From Alteromonas stellipolaris (GTDB lineage: Bacteria; Pseudomonadota; Gammaproteobacteria; Enterobacterales; Alteromonadaceae), in assembly GCF_001562115.1 (NCBI RefSeq), contig NZ_CP013926.1, forward strand, positions 2,232,001 to 2,296,000: DNA of 64,000 nucleotides. Reading direction: 5' to 3'. Position 1 is the first letter of the stretch. Each line of letters starts with the position of its first letter. The notes beneath the pieces were generated by a model. That model was not told the DNA's origin. It searched no databases and saw nothing but the letters and a program-made list of their open reading frames with translations. This document shows, in pieces, positions 7,285-16,436 of this stretch. The translations under genes were made by a program, and so were the position numbers.

Positions 7285-8841
7285 CTACATTTTTATTGAT
7301 GCTTTATTTATACCGTACTCACGTAATTTATTCGCAATCGCGGTATGACTTAATCCCAGCTTTCTCGCTAATTGACGCGTACTGGGGTAGAAAGGATAAA
7401 GCCGCTTCAGTAAGTCTTTTTCAAATTTTTTCACTTCATCGTCTAACGTACCTTCGAAGTTTTCATCGATAAAGGTCACACTAGGGGCACAACTCGGAAG
7501 CTGAATATCTTCCTTGGTTATTTCCTTGCCATCTAGCAAAGACAAAGCTCTGAACAGTGCATTTTGAAGCTGACGGACATTGCCAGGCCATGGGTATTGC
7601 TGCAAGAAATCAACGCAGGACTTACTCAATTTAGCCGGTCTACGGCCAAGCTTTGTACTATGCTGGGCAATAAAGGATTCTGCTAGAGGAACAATATCGT
7701 GACGGCGTTCTTTTAACGATGGCATTACCAAGCTCAATACATTTAAGCGGTAGTATAATTCTTTACGAAAACGCCCTTCTTCTACTAGTTGCCCTAGGTC
7801 GCGACAAGTAGTGCAAATAAATCGAACATCTACCGTAACAGGTTCCGCATCGCCTACTCGTCTAAACTCACCATCTTCCAATACCCGTAGCAGTTTAGCT
7901 TGTAGCTGAGAACTCATGTCTGCAATTTCATCAAGTAGCAGCGTGCCGCCTCTCGCTTGTTCTAGCAGCCCTTCTTTAGCATTAGGTTGATTGAAAGCAC
8001 CTTGTGCGTACCCAAATAATTCGGTTTCCGCCACGCTGTCAGGTAGTGATGCACAATTTAGCGCTAAAAAAGCCCCCTCACTGCGGCGACTAGATTGATG
8101 ACAAGCGCGGGCAATCATTTCTTTACCCGTGCCTGTTTCACCGAAAATAAGAACCGGAGCATCAAGATCAGCAATACGTTTTGCTTCACTCACTACGCGT
8201 TTCATGGCCTGAGATTCCACTACGAATCTATCAAAACTGTCAGTGGGCGATTGATGAAACACACTAAACTGTTGGCCTAAGCGCATTTCAGATTTTAAAA
8301 TGACCACCGCGCCGGCCATAATAATGTTGTTGTCACCGTCAGGTACTGTGATGGGTAACATGTCAGCTACATAATCTTGTTGGATAAACTTTACTTTAGA
8401 AGACTGAGCTCGAGGCAGCTTGCCATCCATCCAGCGAGTGAAGTTAAAGCCTTTAACTACTTCCCCTATTTCTACGCCTTCAACGTCGTGGGCACTTTGT
8501 TCTAACCCAGAGGTTACTGCTTCGTTGCACAATAAGATTTGTCCACGTGCATCAATGGAAAACACCGGATCAGGAAGCGTGCGCAGTATGGCAGAAAGCT
8601 GGGTTTTCTCTCTTTCACTTGGCATAAAATGCGTAGTTTTTACGTCAGAAATGCCGTCGATGCGACGAATTTTCGGCATTAAATGCTGGAAGTCTGCAAA
8701 TTCAATATTGGGAAAATTAAGAAAAATCTTACCTGTCTCATCAATCTCAATACCTCTTAGATCGATTTCATGGGTAACGAGGATATCCAACACATCTTGA
8801 GTAATCCCCAATCTGTCCTGACAACTGATTTCTAATCGCAT
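7285..8841 (-). CDS. tyrR: TyrR/PhhR-family aromatic amino acid regulator
   Basis: Transcription factor responding to aromatic amino acids. The 518 residues run ACT domain (about 1-70), PAS domain (about 80-190), AAA+ ATPase (about 205-430; Walker A GETGTGKE, Walker B GGTLLLDEIADMS) and a C-terminal Fis-type HTH (about 475-512). The sigma-54-contacting GAFTGA loop reads GAFNQP, so, as in E. coli TyrR, it should act with sigma-70 RNA polymerase. A near-perfect TyrR box lies 21 bases upstream of its start (8862-8879), consistent with autoregulation. Adjacent phhA and fahA carry similar boxes. PhhR of Pseudomonas, which activates phhA, is the closest functional parallel. Confidence 0.93.
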   Translation of the reverse strand: MRLEISCQDRLGITQDVLDILVTHEIDLRGIEIDETGKIFLNFPNIEFADFQHLMPKIRRIDGISDVKTTHFMPSEREKTQLSAILRTLPDPVFSIDARGQILLCNEAVTSGLEQSAHDVEGVEIGEVVKGFNFTRWMDGKLPRAQSSKVKFIQQDYVADMLPITVPDGDNNIIMAGAVVILKSEMRLGQQFSVFHQSPTDSFDRFVVESQAMKRVVSEAKRIADLDAPVLIFGETGTGKEMIARACHQSSRRSEGAFLALNCASLPDSVAETELFGYAQGAFNQPNAKEGLLEQARGGTLLLDEIADMSSQLQAKLLRVLEDGEFRRVGDAEPVTVDVRFICTTCRDLGQLVEEGRFRKELYYRLNVLSLVMPSLKERRHDIVPLAESFIAQHSTKLGRRPAKLSKSCVDFLQQYPWPGNVRQLQNALFRALSLLDGKEITKEDIQLPSCAPSVTFIDENFEGTLDDEVKKFEKDLLKRLYPFYPSTRQLARKLGLSHTAIANKLREYGINKASIKM

Positions 8842-8861
8842 GGGTGTGACTTCACATCTCT

Positions 8862-8879
8862 TGTAAACTTATATGTACA
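8862..8879. promoter_or_regulatory. TyrR box in the tyrR promoter
   Basis: TGTAAA-CTTATA-TGTACA agrees with TGTAAA-N6-TTTACA at 11 of 12 positions. It ends 21 bases before the tyrR ATG and covers a possible -10 (TATAAG on the minus strand), suggesting autorepression. An isolated half-site (TTTACA on the plus strand) sits at 8892-8897. Confidence 0.65.
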
Positions 8880-9021
8880 CAATATCACACTTTTACAAAA
8901 AGATAACAAGTTAATTTTGCCAAATTATCACCTTGAAAGACTGGTTTTTAAAGCGGTTCCACGCAGCGCAAGGTGTGAATACGTTTCCCCCGACCATGCA
9001 GCGCTGTAACAAAATGTTAAC

Positions 9022-9840
9022 TTAAGCCTGCTTTTTGGCGTCGAATAAGGCCGGATATAGCCCGAGCCCTTTCGCTTTATTCACTAGGCTCATGATATCC
9101 ATATCAGCCAACTCGAACAGATAATCGAAGTCTGGAAGTACATAATACAAGGGCTGCATGATATCAATTCTGTATGGAGTTCGTAGCGCATCTGTCGCTG
9201 TAAGCGGTTTTCTAATTGCCTCGTGGCTGTCTAATGCATAAAGCGTTTCACCCGGGGAAGACAATATACCACCGCCATAAATTTCCAGCTTTTCTGGATT
9301 CGCTTGACTTCGAACTAGCCCAAACTCAACCGTGAACCAATAAAGTCGTGCTAGATAGATTCGGTCTTCTTTGCTCGCCGCTAAACCGAGTTTTCCGTAG
9401 GTATGAGTGAAGTGCGCAAAGGCTGGGTTCGTAAGCAAAGGACAATGACCGAAAACCTCATGAAAAATATCCGGCTCTTGAAGATAATCAAATTCATCTT
9501 TCGAGCGAATGAAGGTTGCAACAGGGAATTGCTTGTTGGCTAGTAATCTAAAAAATTCACCAAAGTTGATGAGTGCGGGAACCTCGGCGGTTTTCCAGCC
9601 GGTTTGCGCTAACAATACTTTATCGATATCTGGTAGCTGAGGAATGCGATCATCAGGCAGTGCCAGTAACGACAACCCATCCATATATTGTGCGCAGGCC
9701 CGGGTTTTCAATAACGGAAGTTGCCTCGCGTATAACGCTGCCCAAATTTGATTTTCTTCTTCTGACCAGTTTATCACGCCTTTACTGTCCGAGGCTTTTG
9801 ATTGGTAAACGCTAGATTTTGCCATAACTACTTTCGACAT
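9022..9840 (-). CDS. phhA: Phenylalanine 4-hydroxylase
   Basis: Non-heme iron, tetrahydropterin-dependent monooxygenase converting phenylalanine to tyrosine and feeding the tyrosine pathway. The 272-residue single-domain bacterial type has the iron triad H127 and H132 (in FHEVFGHCPLL) and E172 (in WFTVEFGLV); GGGILSSPGETLYAL follows. The ATG at 9840 is used; a second in-frame ATG lies five codons on. phhB (pterin carbinolamine dehydratase), often the next gene, is not here. A TyrR-box-like site at 9925-9942 suggests TyrR/PhhR control. Confidence 0.95.
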   Translation of the reverse strand: MSKVVMAKSSVYQSKASDSKGVINWSEEENQIWAALYARQLPLLKTRACAQYMDGLSLLALPDDRIPQLPDIDKVLLAQTGWKTAEVPALINFGEFFRLLANKQFPVATFIRSKDEFDYLQEPDIFHEVFGHCPLLTNPAFAHFTHTYGKLGLAASKEDRIYLARLYWFTVEFGLVRSQANPEKLEIYGGGILSSPGETLYALDSHEAIRKPLTATDALRTPYRIDIMQPLYYVLPDFDYLFELADMDIMSLVNKAKGLGLYPALFDAKKQA

Positions 9841-9924
9841 ATTCAGTGACTGACTTCTGCCAAATAGTCTAATGAAAAGCGCGCTAACAGGAAGTGTTCA
9901 CCCGTTCTTGCAGAATAGGCATGC

Positions 9925-9942
9925 CGTAACAAATAATTTACA
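9925..9942. promoter_or_regulatory. TyrR-box-like palindrome upstream of phhA
   Basis: CGTAAC-AAATAA-TTTACA matches the TyrR consensus at 10 of 12 positions with one perfect half. It lies 85 bases upstream of the phhA start. Function is inferred from motif and context. Confidence 0.5.
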
Positions 9943-9970
9943 AAAACACATAACACAATGCTTTACATAC

Positions 9971-9996
9971 AAAAAACCGCTCTTAAAAAAGAGCGG
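9971..9996 (-). terminator. Terminator of the pspABC operon
   Basis: CCGCTCTT/AAGAGCGG stem with a 4-base loop, followed on the minus strand by TTTTTT. It lies 50 bases past the pspC stop codon. Confidence 0.88.
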
Positions 9997-10045
9997 CTTG
10001 CTTTTATCGGGGTGTCGCTAGCAAATGTGTTTTGACGATACTTAC

Positions 10046-10498
10046 CTACAATCTACTGATTTCTCGGTTAAGTTCAAATTCCCTTGAGGTCACATACGTT
10101 TCCATCTTACGTAGTCGTATTTCCGATTTTTGAAAGCGATTACGAATATCGTGAAATGCCTGTTTAGGTGGCTCACCAGCCTGCCAAACTTTTGTTTTCA
10201 CTTCCACTTTGTGACTCTCTTTATTGGCTGCCACGTTTGCATTTTTCCAACCCTTACCGCGGCTTTGATGCACAGTGGTTTGCTCTTCTGAAACATCACC
10301 TAAAGGCTTTTTATCTAAGATAAACCAGCCAGCGATGTAAGCAACAAACATGAATGGACCTGCAAGTAAGAAGAAGCCTGTCACCGCTAGAATTCGCACT
10401 AACCATGTCTCTAAACCAAAGTAGTGCGCTATTCCTGAACATACACCCGCTATTCTTGCGTTGTCTGTATCACGGTATAACTGCTTGCCGTTTCTCAT
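10046..10498 (-). CDS. pspC: Phage shock protein C
   Basis: Inner-membrane PspC-domain protein that, with PspB, senses envelope damage and draws PspA to the membrane. The 150 residues begin with a PspC domain (LYRDTDNARIAGVCSGIAHYFG, then a glycine-rich membrane segment at about 30-60) and end in a charged, probably coiled-coil tail (KMETYVTSREFELNREI). The ATG at 10498 overlaps the pspB stop as ATGA and has GGAGGA upstream; a GTG five codons earlier is less likely. It is the last gene of pspABC; there is no pspD. Confidence 0.93.
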   Translation of the reverse strand: MRNGKQLYRDTDNARIAGVCSGIAHYFGLETWLVRILAVTGFFLLAGPFMFVAYIAGWFILDKKPLGDVSEEQTTVHQSRGKGWKNANVAANKESHKVEVKTKVWQAGEPPKQAFHDIRNRFQKSEIRLRKMETYVTSREFELNREISRL

Positions 10499-10734
10499 GC
10501 GCGATTCCTCCACTCTGGGGCTTCGCTGTCTAAAATAGCCTCTAAGGTTTGAATTCTGTCACTCATTTTTTCAGCTTGTTCCGCTAGTGATTGTAGTGAA
10601 GCTTGTTCTTCAACACTCAAACCTTGATTAACTTGTTTTTTGCTTCGGTAATGTAAAATCAACCAAATCGGCGCCACAAAAATCATAAAGATGACTAAGG
10701 GCATTACCAACATTGCAATGATACCTTCATCCAT
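10495..10734 (-). CDS. pspB: Phage shock protein B
   Basis: Small inner-membrane partner of PspC in the stress-sensing complex. Of its 79 residues the first 30 are one membrane helix (AMLVMPLVIFMIFVAPIWLI), followed by a basic turn (HYRSKKQ) and a cytoplasmic coiled coil (LAEQAEKMSDRIQTLEAIL), exactly the family layout. The ATG at 10734 is preceded by TTGGAGGT. It is translationally coupled to pspC through an ATGA overlap and lies 113 bases downstream of pspA. Confidence 0.93.
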   Translation of the reverse strand: MDEGIIAMLVMPLVIFMIFVAPIWLILHYRSKKQVNQGLSVEEQASLQSLAEQAEKMSDRIQTLEAILDSEAPEWRNRA

Positions 10735-10847
10735 TGTAAATACCTCCAATAAACCCCGATGAGCCTGCCTAGCCCCCTAACACTAAATACCTAGTGTAAT
10801 ACGCTCAGTGCTATGCGCTTAGAAGCAAGGCAGACTACCTATAATTA

Positions 10848-11531
10848 TTATTCTGATGTTGAAGATGAACTAGTGTTACCTTTCACTCTCGCTTTAAGCG
10901 CAGCTAGCTCTTCGTCTATTTTATCGCCCGTTTCTAATTCTGCAAATTCATCATTTAAGGTTTTCTTACCTAGGTCGTAAGCATCTACCTGCGACTCTAA
11001 ATCATCAATCTTACGCTCGTATTGTTCAAAGCGCCCCATGGCTGAATCTACTTTTGTACTATCTAACGTGCGTTTCACTTCTAAACGTGAACTCGCTGTT
11101 TTCTGACGCATAATAATCGTTTTCTGGCGACTCTTCGCATCAGCTAGCTTGTCTTGAAGCTGACCAATTTCATCTTGAAGCTTGCTAATTTGCTGTTCAA
11201 CAACCGTTAGCTCGTTAGTCAATGTTTCAGCAGCTTCTGCTGATTTCTTTCTTTCTTGCAATGCTGCGCGGGCTAAATCATCGCGGTCTTTGCTTAACGC
11301 AAGTTCCGCTTTCGCCTGCCAATCGTTAGCGTCTGCTTCATATTTATTAATTTGGCTTACAATTTCCTTTTTGTTCGCCAACGTTTTAGCCGATGCCGAG
11401 CGCACCTCTACTAATGTGTCTTCCATTTCTTGAATAATCAACCGGACCATTTTCTCCGGATCTTCCGCTTTATCTAAAAGCGCATTAATATTCGAATTCA
11501 CAATGTCAGTGAAACGCGAGAAGATACCCAT
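10848..11531 (-). CDS. pspA: Phage shock protein A
   Basis: Peripheral membrane effector of the PspA/IM30 (ESCRT-III-like) family that stabilises damaged inner membrane and, when free, inhibits PspF. The 227 residues are almost entirely coiled coil after the amphipathic start MGIFSRFTDIVNSNINALLDK. The ATG at 11531 is chosen because the family starts at MGIFSR; an upstream in-frame start would add 12 atypical residues. It is the first gene of pspABC and is driven by the sigma-54-type promoter at 11589-11604. Confidence 0.96.
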   Translation of the reverse strand: MGIFSRFTDIVNSNINALLDKAEDPEKMVRLIIQEMEDTLVEVRSASAKTLANKKEIVSQINKYEADANDWQAKAELALSKDRDDLARAALQERKKSAEAAETLTNELTVVEQQISKLQDEIGQLQDKLADAKSRQKTIIMRQKTASSRLEVKRTLDSTKVDSAMGRFEQYERKIDDLESQVDAYDLGKKTLNDEFAELETGDKIDEELAALKARVKGNTSSSSTSE

Positions 11532-11588
11532 AATAATTACCTCATAGTCGAAAACTGGTTGTACCAAGTTAAACTTGTAATAAGACTA

Positions 11589-11604
11589 TTCAATATGCTT
11601 GCCA
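11589..11604 (-). promoter_or_regulatory. Sigma-54 promoter of pspABC
   Basis: Minus strand TGGCAAG-CATA-TTGAA has the -24 GG and -12 TTG spacing of the consensus TGGCACG-N4-TTGC, with one deviation in each half. It lies 58 bases upstream of pspA, in the position of the E. coli pspA promoter, and faces the divergent activator gene pspF. Confidence 0.8.
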
Positions 11605-11730
11605 GTTTTTTAAAATACCCTAACTTGATAATTTTAAAAGATATTCGTTTAGTTTAAATAATGCTCGAACAACAAGTTTTTTTACTCTACACTATTAATT
11701 GGTCGAAATGACTAATATTTGAGGGATTTA

Positions 11731-12900
11731 ATGAGTAGGTATCGTCAGCAGGATAATTTGCTAGGCCAAGCGAATAGTTTTTTAGAAGTGCTAGAACAAA
11801 TTTCACAAATAGCACCACTGGATAAACCCGTATTGGTTATTGGTGAGCGCGGAACCGGTAAAGAGCTTATAGCAGCACGTTTACATTTTCTGTCTAAGCG
11901 CTGGGATCAAAATTACGTTAAGCTCAATTGTGCCGCACTAAACGAAAGCTTATTGGAAAGTGAGCTATTTGGCTACGAAGCTGGTGCATTTACAGGCGCA
12001 GCAAAACGCCGAGAAGGACGTTTTGAGATTGCCCACAATGGCACCTTGTTTCTTGATGAGCTGGCGAACACGTCTGGTTTAATCCAGGAAAAGTTATTAC
12101 GGGTAGTGGAATACGGCGAATTTGAACGTGTGGGCGGTAACAAAACGGTTAAAACCGATGTACGCTTAGTAGCCGCTACAAATGAAGATTTACCTGCCCT
12201 GGCTGACGCGGGGGAGTTCCGTGCTGACTTACTCGACAGGCTCGCTTTCGATGTTATTACCATCCCTCCTTTAAGAGAGCGACGTGATGATATCATGATG
12301 CTTGCTGAGAACTTTGCCATTAGCATGGCAAGAGAAATGGAAATGGAGCTTTTTAGCGGTTTTACTGAAAAAGCAAAACGCACCTTGCTTGATTACGATT
12401 GGCCAGGGAATATTCGAGAGCTTAAAAACGTGGTTGAACGTGCGGTTTATAGAACGAACAATCCACATTTGCCGGTACACGACATTGTTCTCGACCCCTT
12501 TGAATCTTTATTCAGACCCACCTCTCGTATTAAAACAAACGACAGAACCTCAAGTACGTCTGAAGCAAAGTCGACTTTGCCATCTAATACACTGCCATCT
12601 AATACAGTAGGTGCCAATGTAGAGGGTATAGCTAAAATTAACGCCAACAATAATGAACCTGCTGCGAATTCATCCCCTGCGGTGTTACCCTCGTTAAAAC
12701 CCGATACGGTAGAATACCCAATTGATTTAAAAGACCGCTCTCAGCAATACGAAATTGACATGATTAAGCAAGCGTTATCCGACAGCCAATTCAATCAGAA
12801 AAAGACTGCTGAGAAACTTAGTCTCACTTATCATCAACTTCGAGGTTATCTAAAAAAATACAACCTGTTAGACTCTTCACCTGAATCGATGGAGTGCTAA
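11731..12900 (+). CDS. pspF: PspF, sigma-54-dependent activator of the psp operon
   Basis: Enhancer-binding AAA+ protein without a receiver domain. The 389 residues comprise the AAA+ domain (about 5-245; Walker A GERGTGKE, intact GAFTGA loop in YEAGAFTGAAKRREG, DELAN Walker B, arginine-finger region RADLLDRL), a long Ser/Thr/Asn-rich linker (about 262-345) and a C-terminal Fis-type HTH (about 350-385). The linker makes it about 60 residues longer than E. coli PspF. The ATG at 11731 follows TTGAGGG; an in-frame TTG twelve bases upstream is less likely. The stop codon is four bases from sapA, so it probably heads the sap operon. Confidence 0.94.
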   Translation: MSRYRQQDNLLGQANSFLEVLEQISQIAPLDKPVLVIGERGTGKELIAARLHFLSKRWDQNYVKLNCAALNESLLESELFGYEAGAFTGAAKRREGRFEIAHNGTLFLDELANTSGLIQEKLLRVVEYGEFERVGGNKTVKTDVRLVAATNEDLPALADAGEFRADLLDRLAFDVITIPPLRERRDDIMMLAENFAISMAREMEMELFSGFTEKAKRTLLDYDWPGNIRELKNVVERAVYRTNNPHLPVHDIVLDPFESLFRPTSRIKTNDRTSSTSEAKSTLPSNTLPSNTVGANVEGIAKINANNNEPAANSSPAVLPSLKPDTVEYPIDLKDRSQQYEIDMIKQALSDSQFNQKKTAEKLSLTYHQLRGYLKKYNLLDSSPESMEC

Positions 12901-12904
12901 CTGA

Positions 12905-14527
12905 ATGCCTGTGAAACCGCTTTTTTATGCTGCCTTTACTGTTGTTATGGTAATACTGGTAGCGGCCTGTTCAAAACAAGATGAACATGCATTTTATAAT
13001 AGCGGTTTAGTGTATTGCTCTGAAAGCAACCCAGTTACCTTTAATCCTCAATTAGATACATCTAGCACTACAACCGATGCGTCATCGCATCAATTGTATG
13101 ACAGATTGTTAGATTTCGATCCTGATTCTGGCCGTATTATACCTAGCGTGGCCAGTAGCTGGTTAGTATCTGATGACGGCTTAACCTACACTTTTCAACT
13201 CAGAAAAGACGTAGAGTTTCATACCACCAGCTATTTCACGCCCAGCAGAAATTTTAATGCCGATGATGTCATTTTTAGTATTGATAGATGGCGACTTACC
13301 TCGCACCCTTACCATTACGTGTCTGGCGGGCGTTACCCGTATTTTGAAAGTTTGGGGCTGGCACAAAATATTGCTTCAGTTGAGCGATTAAACGGATACC
13401 GAGTAGAGATAAATTTAAAACGTCGAGACAGTTCTTTTTTAGCTAATTTAGCTACTGACTTTTCGGTGATGTTGTCGCAAGAGTACGGTGAAGCATTGTT
13501 AGAACAAGGCTTGCCCAATCGAATTGACCAATACCCTATTGGTACAGGCCCATTTAAATTCGAAAACTACCGTAAAGATCACTACATTCGTTACCAACGT
13601 CACCAAACGTATTGGGGTGAGCAAGATAATGCTGAACGCTTAATTTATGACATCACACCAAAGAGTTCATTGCGGCTGGCTAAGTTAATGACCGGTGAGT
13701 GTGACGCTACAGCTTTTCCTGCCCAAACAGAATTGGAAATTATCCGTTCCCGTGACGACTTATTACTGGCTGAAAAGCCAGGGTTGAATGTAGGTTTTTG
13801 GGCATTTAATACCCAGCGCCCTCCCTTTGACAATCCGGATGTTAGGCGCGCATTAGCCGCGGCTATCGATAAAAACACCTTGTTAGAAGCGGTATATTTC
13901 GACAGTGCTACCCGCGCTAAAACATTACTACCCGCCGCTAGTTGGGCCTTTCAAAACGATGCAGATGATACAGCTTACAATCCTGTGTTAGCGAGAAAGC
14001 TACTTGAAAATGCAGGCGTGGAGCCTGGGTTCACCATGACCATATGGGCTATGCCCATTGAACGCGCTTATAATCCTAATGCAGCTAAGATGGCAGAGCT
14101 TATTCAACGATATTTACGTGAGGTGGGTGTTACCGCCACTATTGTTAGTTACGACTGGGCAACGTTTAGACGTCACTTGCAAGAAGGCCTACACGACTCT
14201 GTATTAATAGGCTGGTCTGCCGATAATGGCGACCCTGATAACTTTTATCGACCATTACTTAGTTGTGGCGCCATTCCCTCTGGTACTAATCGCGCTATGT
14301 GGTGTGACAGCGATTATGACGAACTTTTAGATAAAGCCTTGCAGACAGAAGACCTTGAGGCCAGGCGCTTAATCTATCAGCAAGTCAATAGACTGCTTTA
14401 CGAACGATTGCCGTTGGTGCCTATTGCCCACGCTTATCGTTATCAAGCCTATAGAAATGAGCTTGAGGGCATGACCATTAACCCCTTTGGCGGCGTTAGA
14501 TTTGGCGGAGTAGGTAAATCACTGTGA
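12905..14527 (+). CDS. sapA: SapA-like periplasmic peptide-binding lipoprotein
   Basis: Solute-binding protein (SBP family 5) of the Sap ABC importer, linked in enteric bacteria to antimicrobial peptide resistance and peptide or heme uptake. The 540 residues start with a lipoprotein signal ending in the lipobox LVAAC (about 17-21), so it should be anchored to a membrane rather than free in the periplasm. The SBP5 signature region (YDRLLDFDPDSGRIIPSVASSW) and the late motif VRRALAAAIDK are present. It begins 4 bases after pspF and overlaps sapB by 4 bases (GTGA). Confidence 0.92.
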   Translation: MPVKPLFYAAFTVVMVILVAACSKQDEHAFYNSGLVYCSESNPVTFNPQLDTSSTTTDASSHQLYDRLLDFDPDSGRIIPSVASSWLVSDDGLTYTFQLRKDVEFHTTSYFTPSRNFNADDVIFSIDRWRLTSHPYHYVSGGRYPYFESLGLAQNIASVERLNGYRVEINLKRRDSSFLANLATDFSVMLSQEYGEALLEQGLPNRIDQYPIGTGPFKFENYRKDHYIRYQRHQTYWGEQDNAERLIYDITPKSSLRLAKLMTGECDATAFPAQTELEIIRSRDDLLLAEKPGLNVGFWAFNTQRPPFDNPDVRRALAAAIDKNTLLEAVYFDSATRAKTLLPAASWAFQNDADDTAYNPVLARKLLENAGVEPGFTMTIWAMPIERAYNPNAAKMAELIQRYLREVGVTATIVSYDWATFRRHLQEGLHDSVLIGWSADNGDPDNFYRPLLSCGAIPSGTNRAMWCDSDYDELLDKALQTEDLEARRLIYQQVNRLLYERLPLVPIAHAYRYQAYRNELEGMTINPFGGVRFGGVGKSL

Positions 14528-15555
14528 TTCAAATATTATCTCGATACGGTGTGTTATTTATTTTAACCCTTTTAGTATTGACCGCCATGTCATTCTCGCT
14601 GGTGTATCTGTTTCCCGGTGATGTATTAGAAAACCTTACCGGCATTGTGCCGCAGAATGAGATTCAGCGTGAGGCGCTTATGCGCCAATTTCGCCTAGAC
14701 CAACCCTATATAGTACAGTTTTTTTACTATTTATCGTCGTTACTACAAGGAGATTGGGGTTACAGCCTAGCGTCAGGATTGCCCCTTCGAGAAGAAATTG
14801 GCATCGCTATGCCCGCTACTATCGAGCTAAGCACTTATGCAATGCTGATGGCGCTTTTCATAGGCATCCCGTTGGGATATTACGCTGGGCTGAAAAGTTA
14901 CTCTACTACCGACCACACCATTAATGCTTTAAGCATAACCACCTACTCATTCCCTGTTTTTTGGTTAGCACTCATTTTAATCCTGTTTTTTAGCTTACAC
15001 CTTGATATCGCGCCTTTGTCGGGTCGGATTAGTTTATTGTTCGATATTGAACCGGTTACCGGCTTTGTGCTTATTGATATTATGCTGGCAGAGGGTATTG
15101 ACCATGGACTGGCCTACCGTGATGCCATTTCACATCTTGCATTGCCTACACTGGCAATTGGGGCAATTACAACCGCTTCAATGGTGCGTATTACCCGCCG
15201 TTCGGTTATTGATGTTATTCACCGCCCATATATTGTGGCCGCGCGCTCTAGAGGTGTGTCTGAATGGCAGATTTTCTTTAGGCATGTATTACGTAATGCG
15301 TTGCTGCCTATTTTGCCCTTAATGGCAATCCAAATTACCACGCTCATCACCAATGCCATGATAGTAGAAACCTTATTTTCATGGCCAGGGATTGGTAGCT
15401 GGTTAATTCAAGCAATTTATCAACGAGACTTCCCTGCGCTTCGAGTAGGAATGTTGGCGGTATCAACGCTCGTTATTACGTTAACTATTATGGTCGATTT
15501 GTTTAACCGCATTATCGATCCTAGCCGAGAAAAGTACGAACGTGCCACAGTTTAG
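14524..15555 (+). CDS. sapB: SapB-like ABC transporter permease
   Basis: Inner-membrane permease of the Dpp/Opp/Sap type. The 343 residues have an N-terminal membrane helix, a periplasmic loop, and about five further helices carrying the EAA loop near residues 237-260 (ARSRGVSEWQIFFRHVLRNALLP). It starts with GTG in a GTGA overlap with sapA and overlaps sapC by 14 bases, so translation is tightly coupled. Confidence 0.93.
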   Translation: MIQILSRYGVLFILTLLVLTAMSFSLVYLFPGDVLENLTGIVPQNEIQREALMRQFRLDQPYIVQFFYYLSSLLQGDWGYSLASGLPLREEIGIAMPATIELSTYAMLMALFIGIPLGYYAGLKSYSTTDHTINALSITTYSFPVFWLALILILFFSLHLDIAPLSGRISLLFDIEPVTGFVLIDIMLAEGIDHGLAYRDAISHLALPTLAIGAITTASMVRITRRSVIDVIHRPYIVAARSRGVSEWQIFFRHVLRNALLPILPLMAIQITTLITNAMIVETLFSWPGIGSWLIQAIYQRDFPALRVGMLAVSTLVITLTIMVDLFNRIIDPSREKYERATV

Positions 15556-16435
15556 TTTATACGAAGAGGAGTTTCATCCGTCTCCCTGGCAACGCACTTG
15601 GGCAGCTTTCCGTGGCAGTCACATTGCAATTGTTGGTCTTATTTTGCTTGGCTTCTTTATCATTTTTTCGCTGTTCGCACCGGTGGTGTCGCCCTACAAC
15701 CCTGCAGAACAGAATATAGACGCGTTACTTATTCCCCCAAGTTGGGAAAGTAGTGGCTCAATAACCCATTTATTTGGCACCGACCCTCTCGGACGAGATG
15801 TTTTCTCTCGTATTATTTACGGCTGCCGCACTACATTAGGTTCGGGATTTCTTATGGTGGTGCTAGCCATGTTGATTGGCGTAAGCATTGGTACATTTGC
15901 AGGCATGTTGCGGGGCGTGCGTTCAAGTATAGTGAATCACTTGCTAGATGCCTTAATGGCTATTCCAACCCTGCTAATCGCTATTATTATCGTGGCTATT
16001 CTCGGAACTGGGTTGGTGAATAGCATGTGGGCGATTACTCTAGCGCTCATTCCACAATTTGTTCACCGTACACGCACCTTTGTGCGAGCTGAAATGAAAA
16101 AAGAATATATTATGGCGTCGAAATTAGATGGCGCAAATAGATGGCAACTGTTCGTGCATTCTATTCTTCCTAACATGACAGAAATGCTTGTGGTACAAGG
16201 CACTGTGGCACTGTCGATTGCGGTGATTGATGTGTCTGCATTAGGCTTTTTAAATTTAGGTGCACAATCACCACTCGCCGAGCTTGGGGCTATTTTGGGC
16301 GATGGTCTTGATGTGGCCTACCTTGCACCTTGGAATGTAGCATTGCCTGGCATTGCCATTTTCTTATTGGTGTTGTCGATAAATATTGTGGGGGACGGTC
16401 TACGTTCTGCACTCAGAAAAAGAGTGAGCCACTAA
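15542..16435 (+). CDS. sapC: SapC-like ABC transporter permease
   Basis: Second permease of the Sap transporter, OppC/DppC type. The 297 residues show a cytoplasmic start, a first membrane helix (about 29-50), a periplasmic FGTDPLGRDVFSRIIYGCR segment typical of OppC-like permeases, and the EAA loop ASKLDGANRWQLFVHSILPN near 195. A GTG start at 15542 lies inside the end of sapB. sapD follows after one base. Confidence 0.93.
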   Translation: MPQFSLYEEEFHPSPWQRTWAAFRGSHIAIVGLILLGFFIIFSLFAPVVSPYNPAEQNIDALLIPPSWESSGSITHLFGTDPLGRDVFSRIIYGCRTTLGSGFLMVVLAMLIGVSIGTFAGMLRGVRSSIVNHLLDALMAIPTLLIAIIIVAILGTGLVNSMWAITLALIPQFVHRTRTFVRAEMKKEYIMASKLDGANRWQLFVHSILPNMTEMLVVQGTVALSIAVIDVSALGFLNLGAQSPLAELGAILGDGLDVAYLAPWNVALPGIAIFLLVLSINIVGDGLRSALRKRVSH

Positions 16436-16436
16436 T

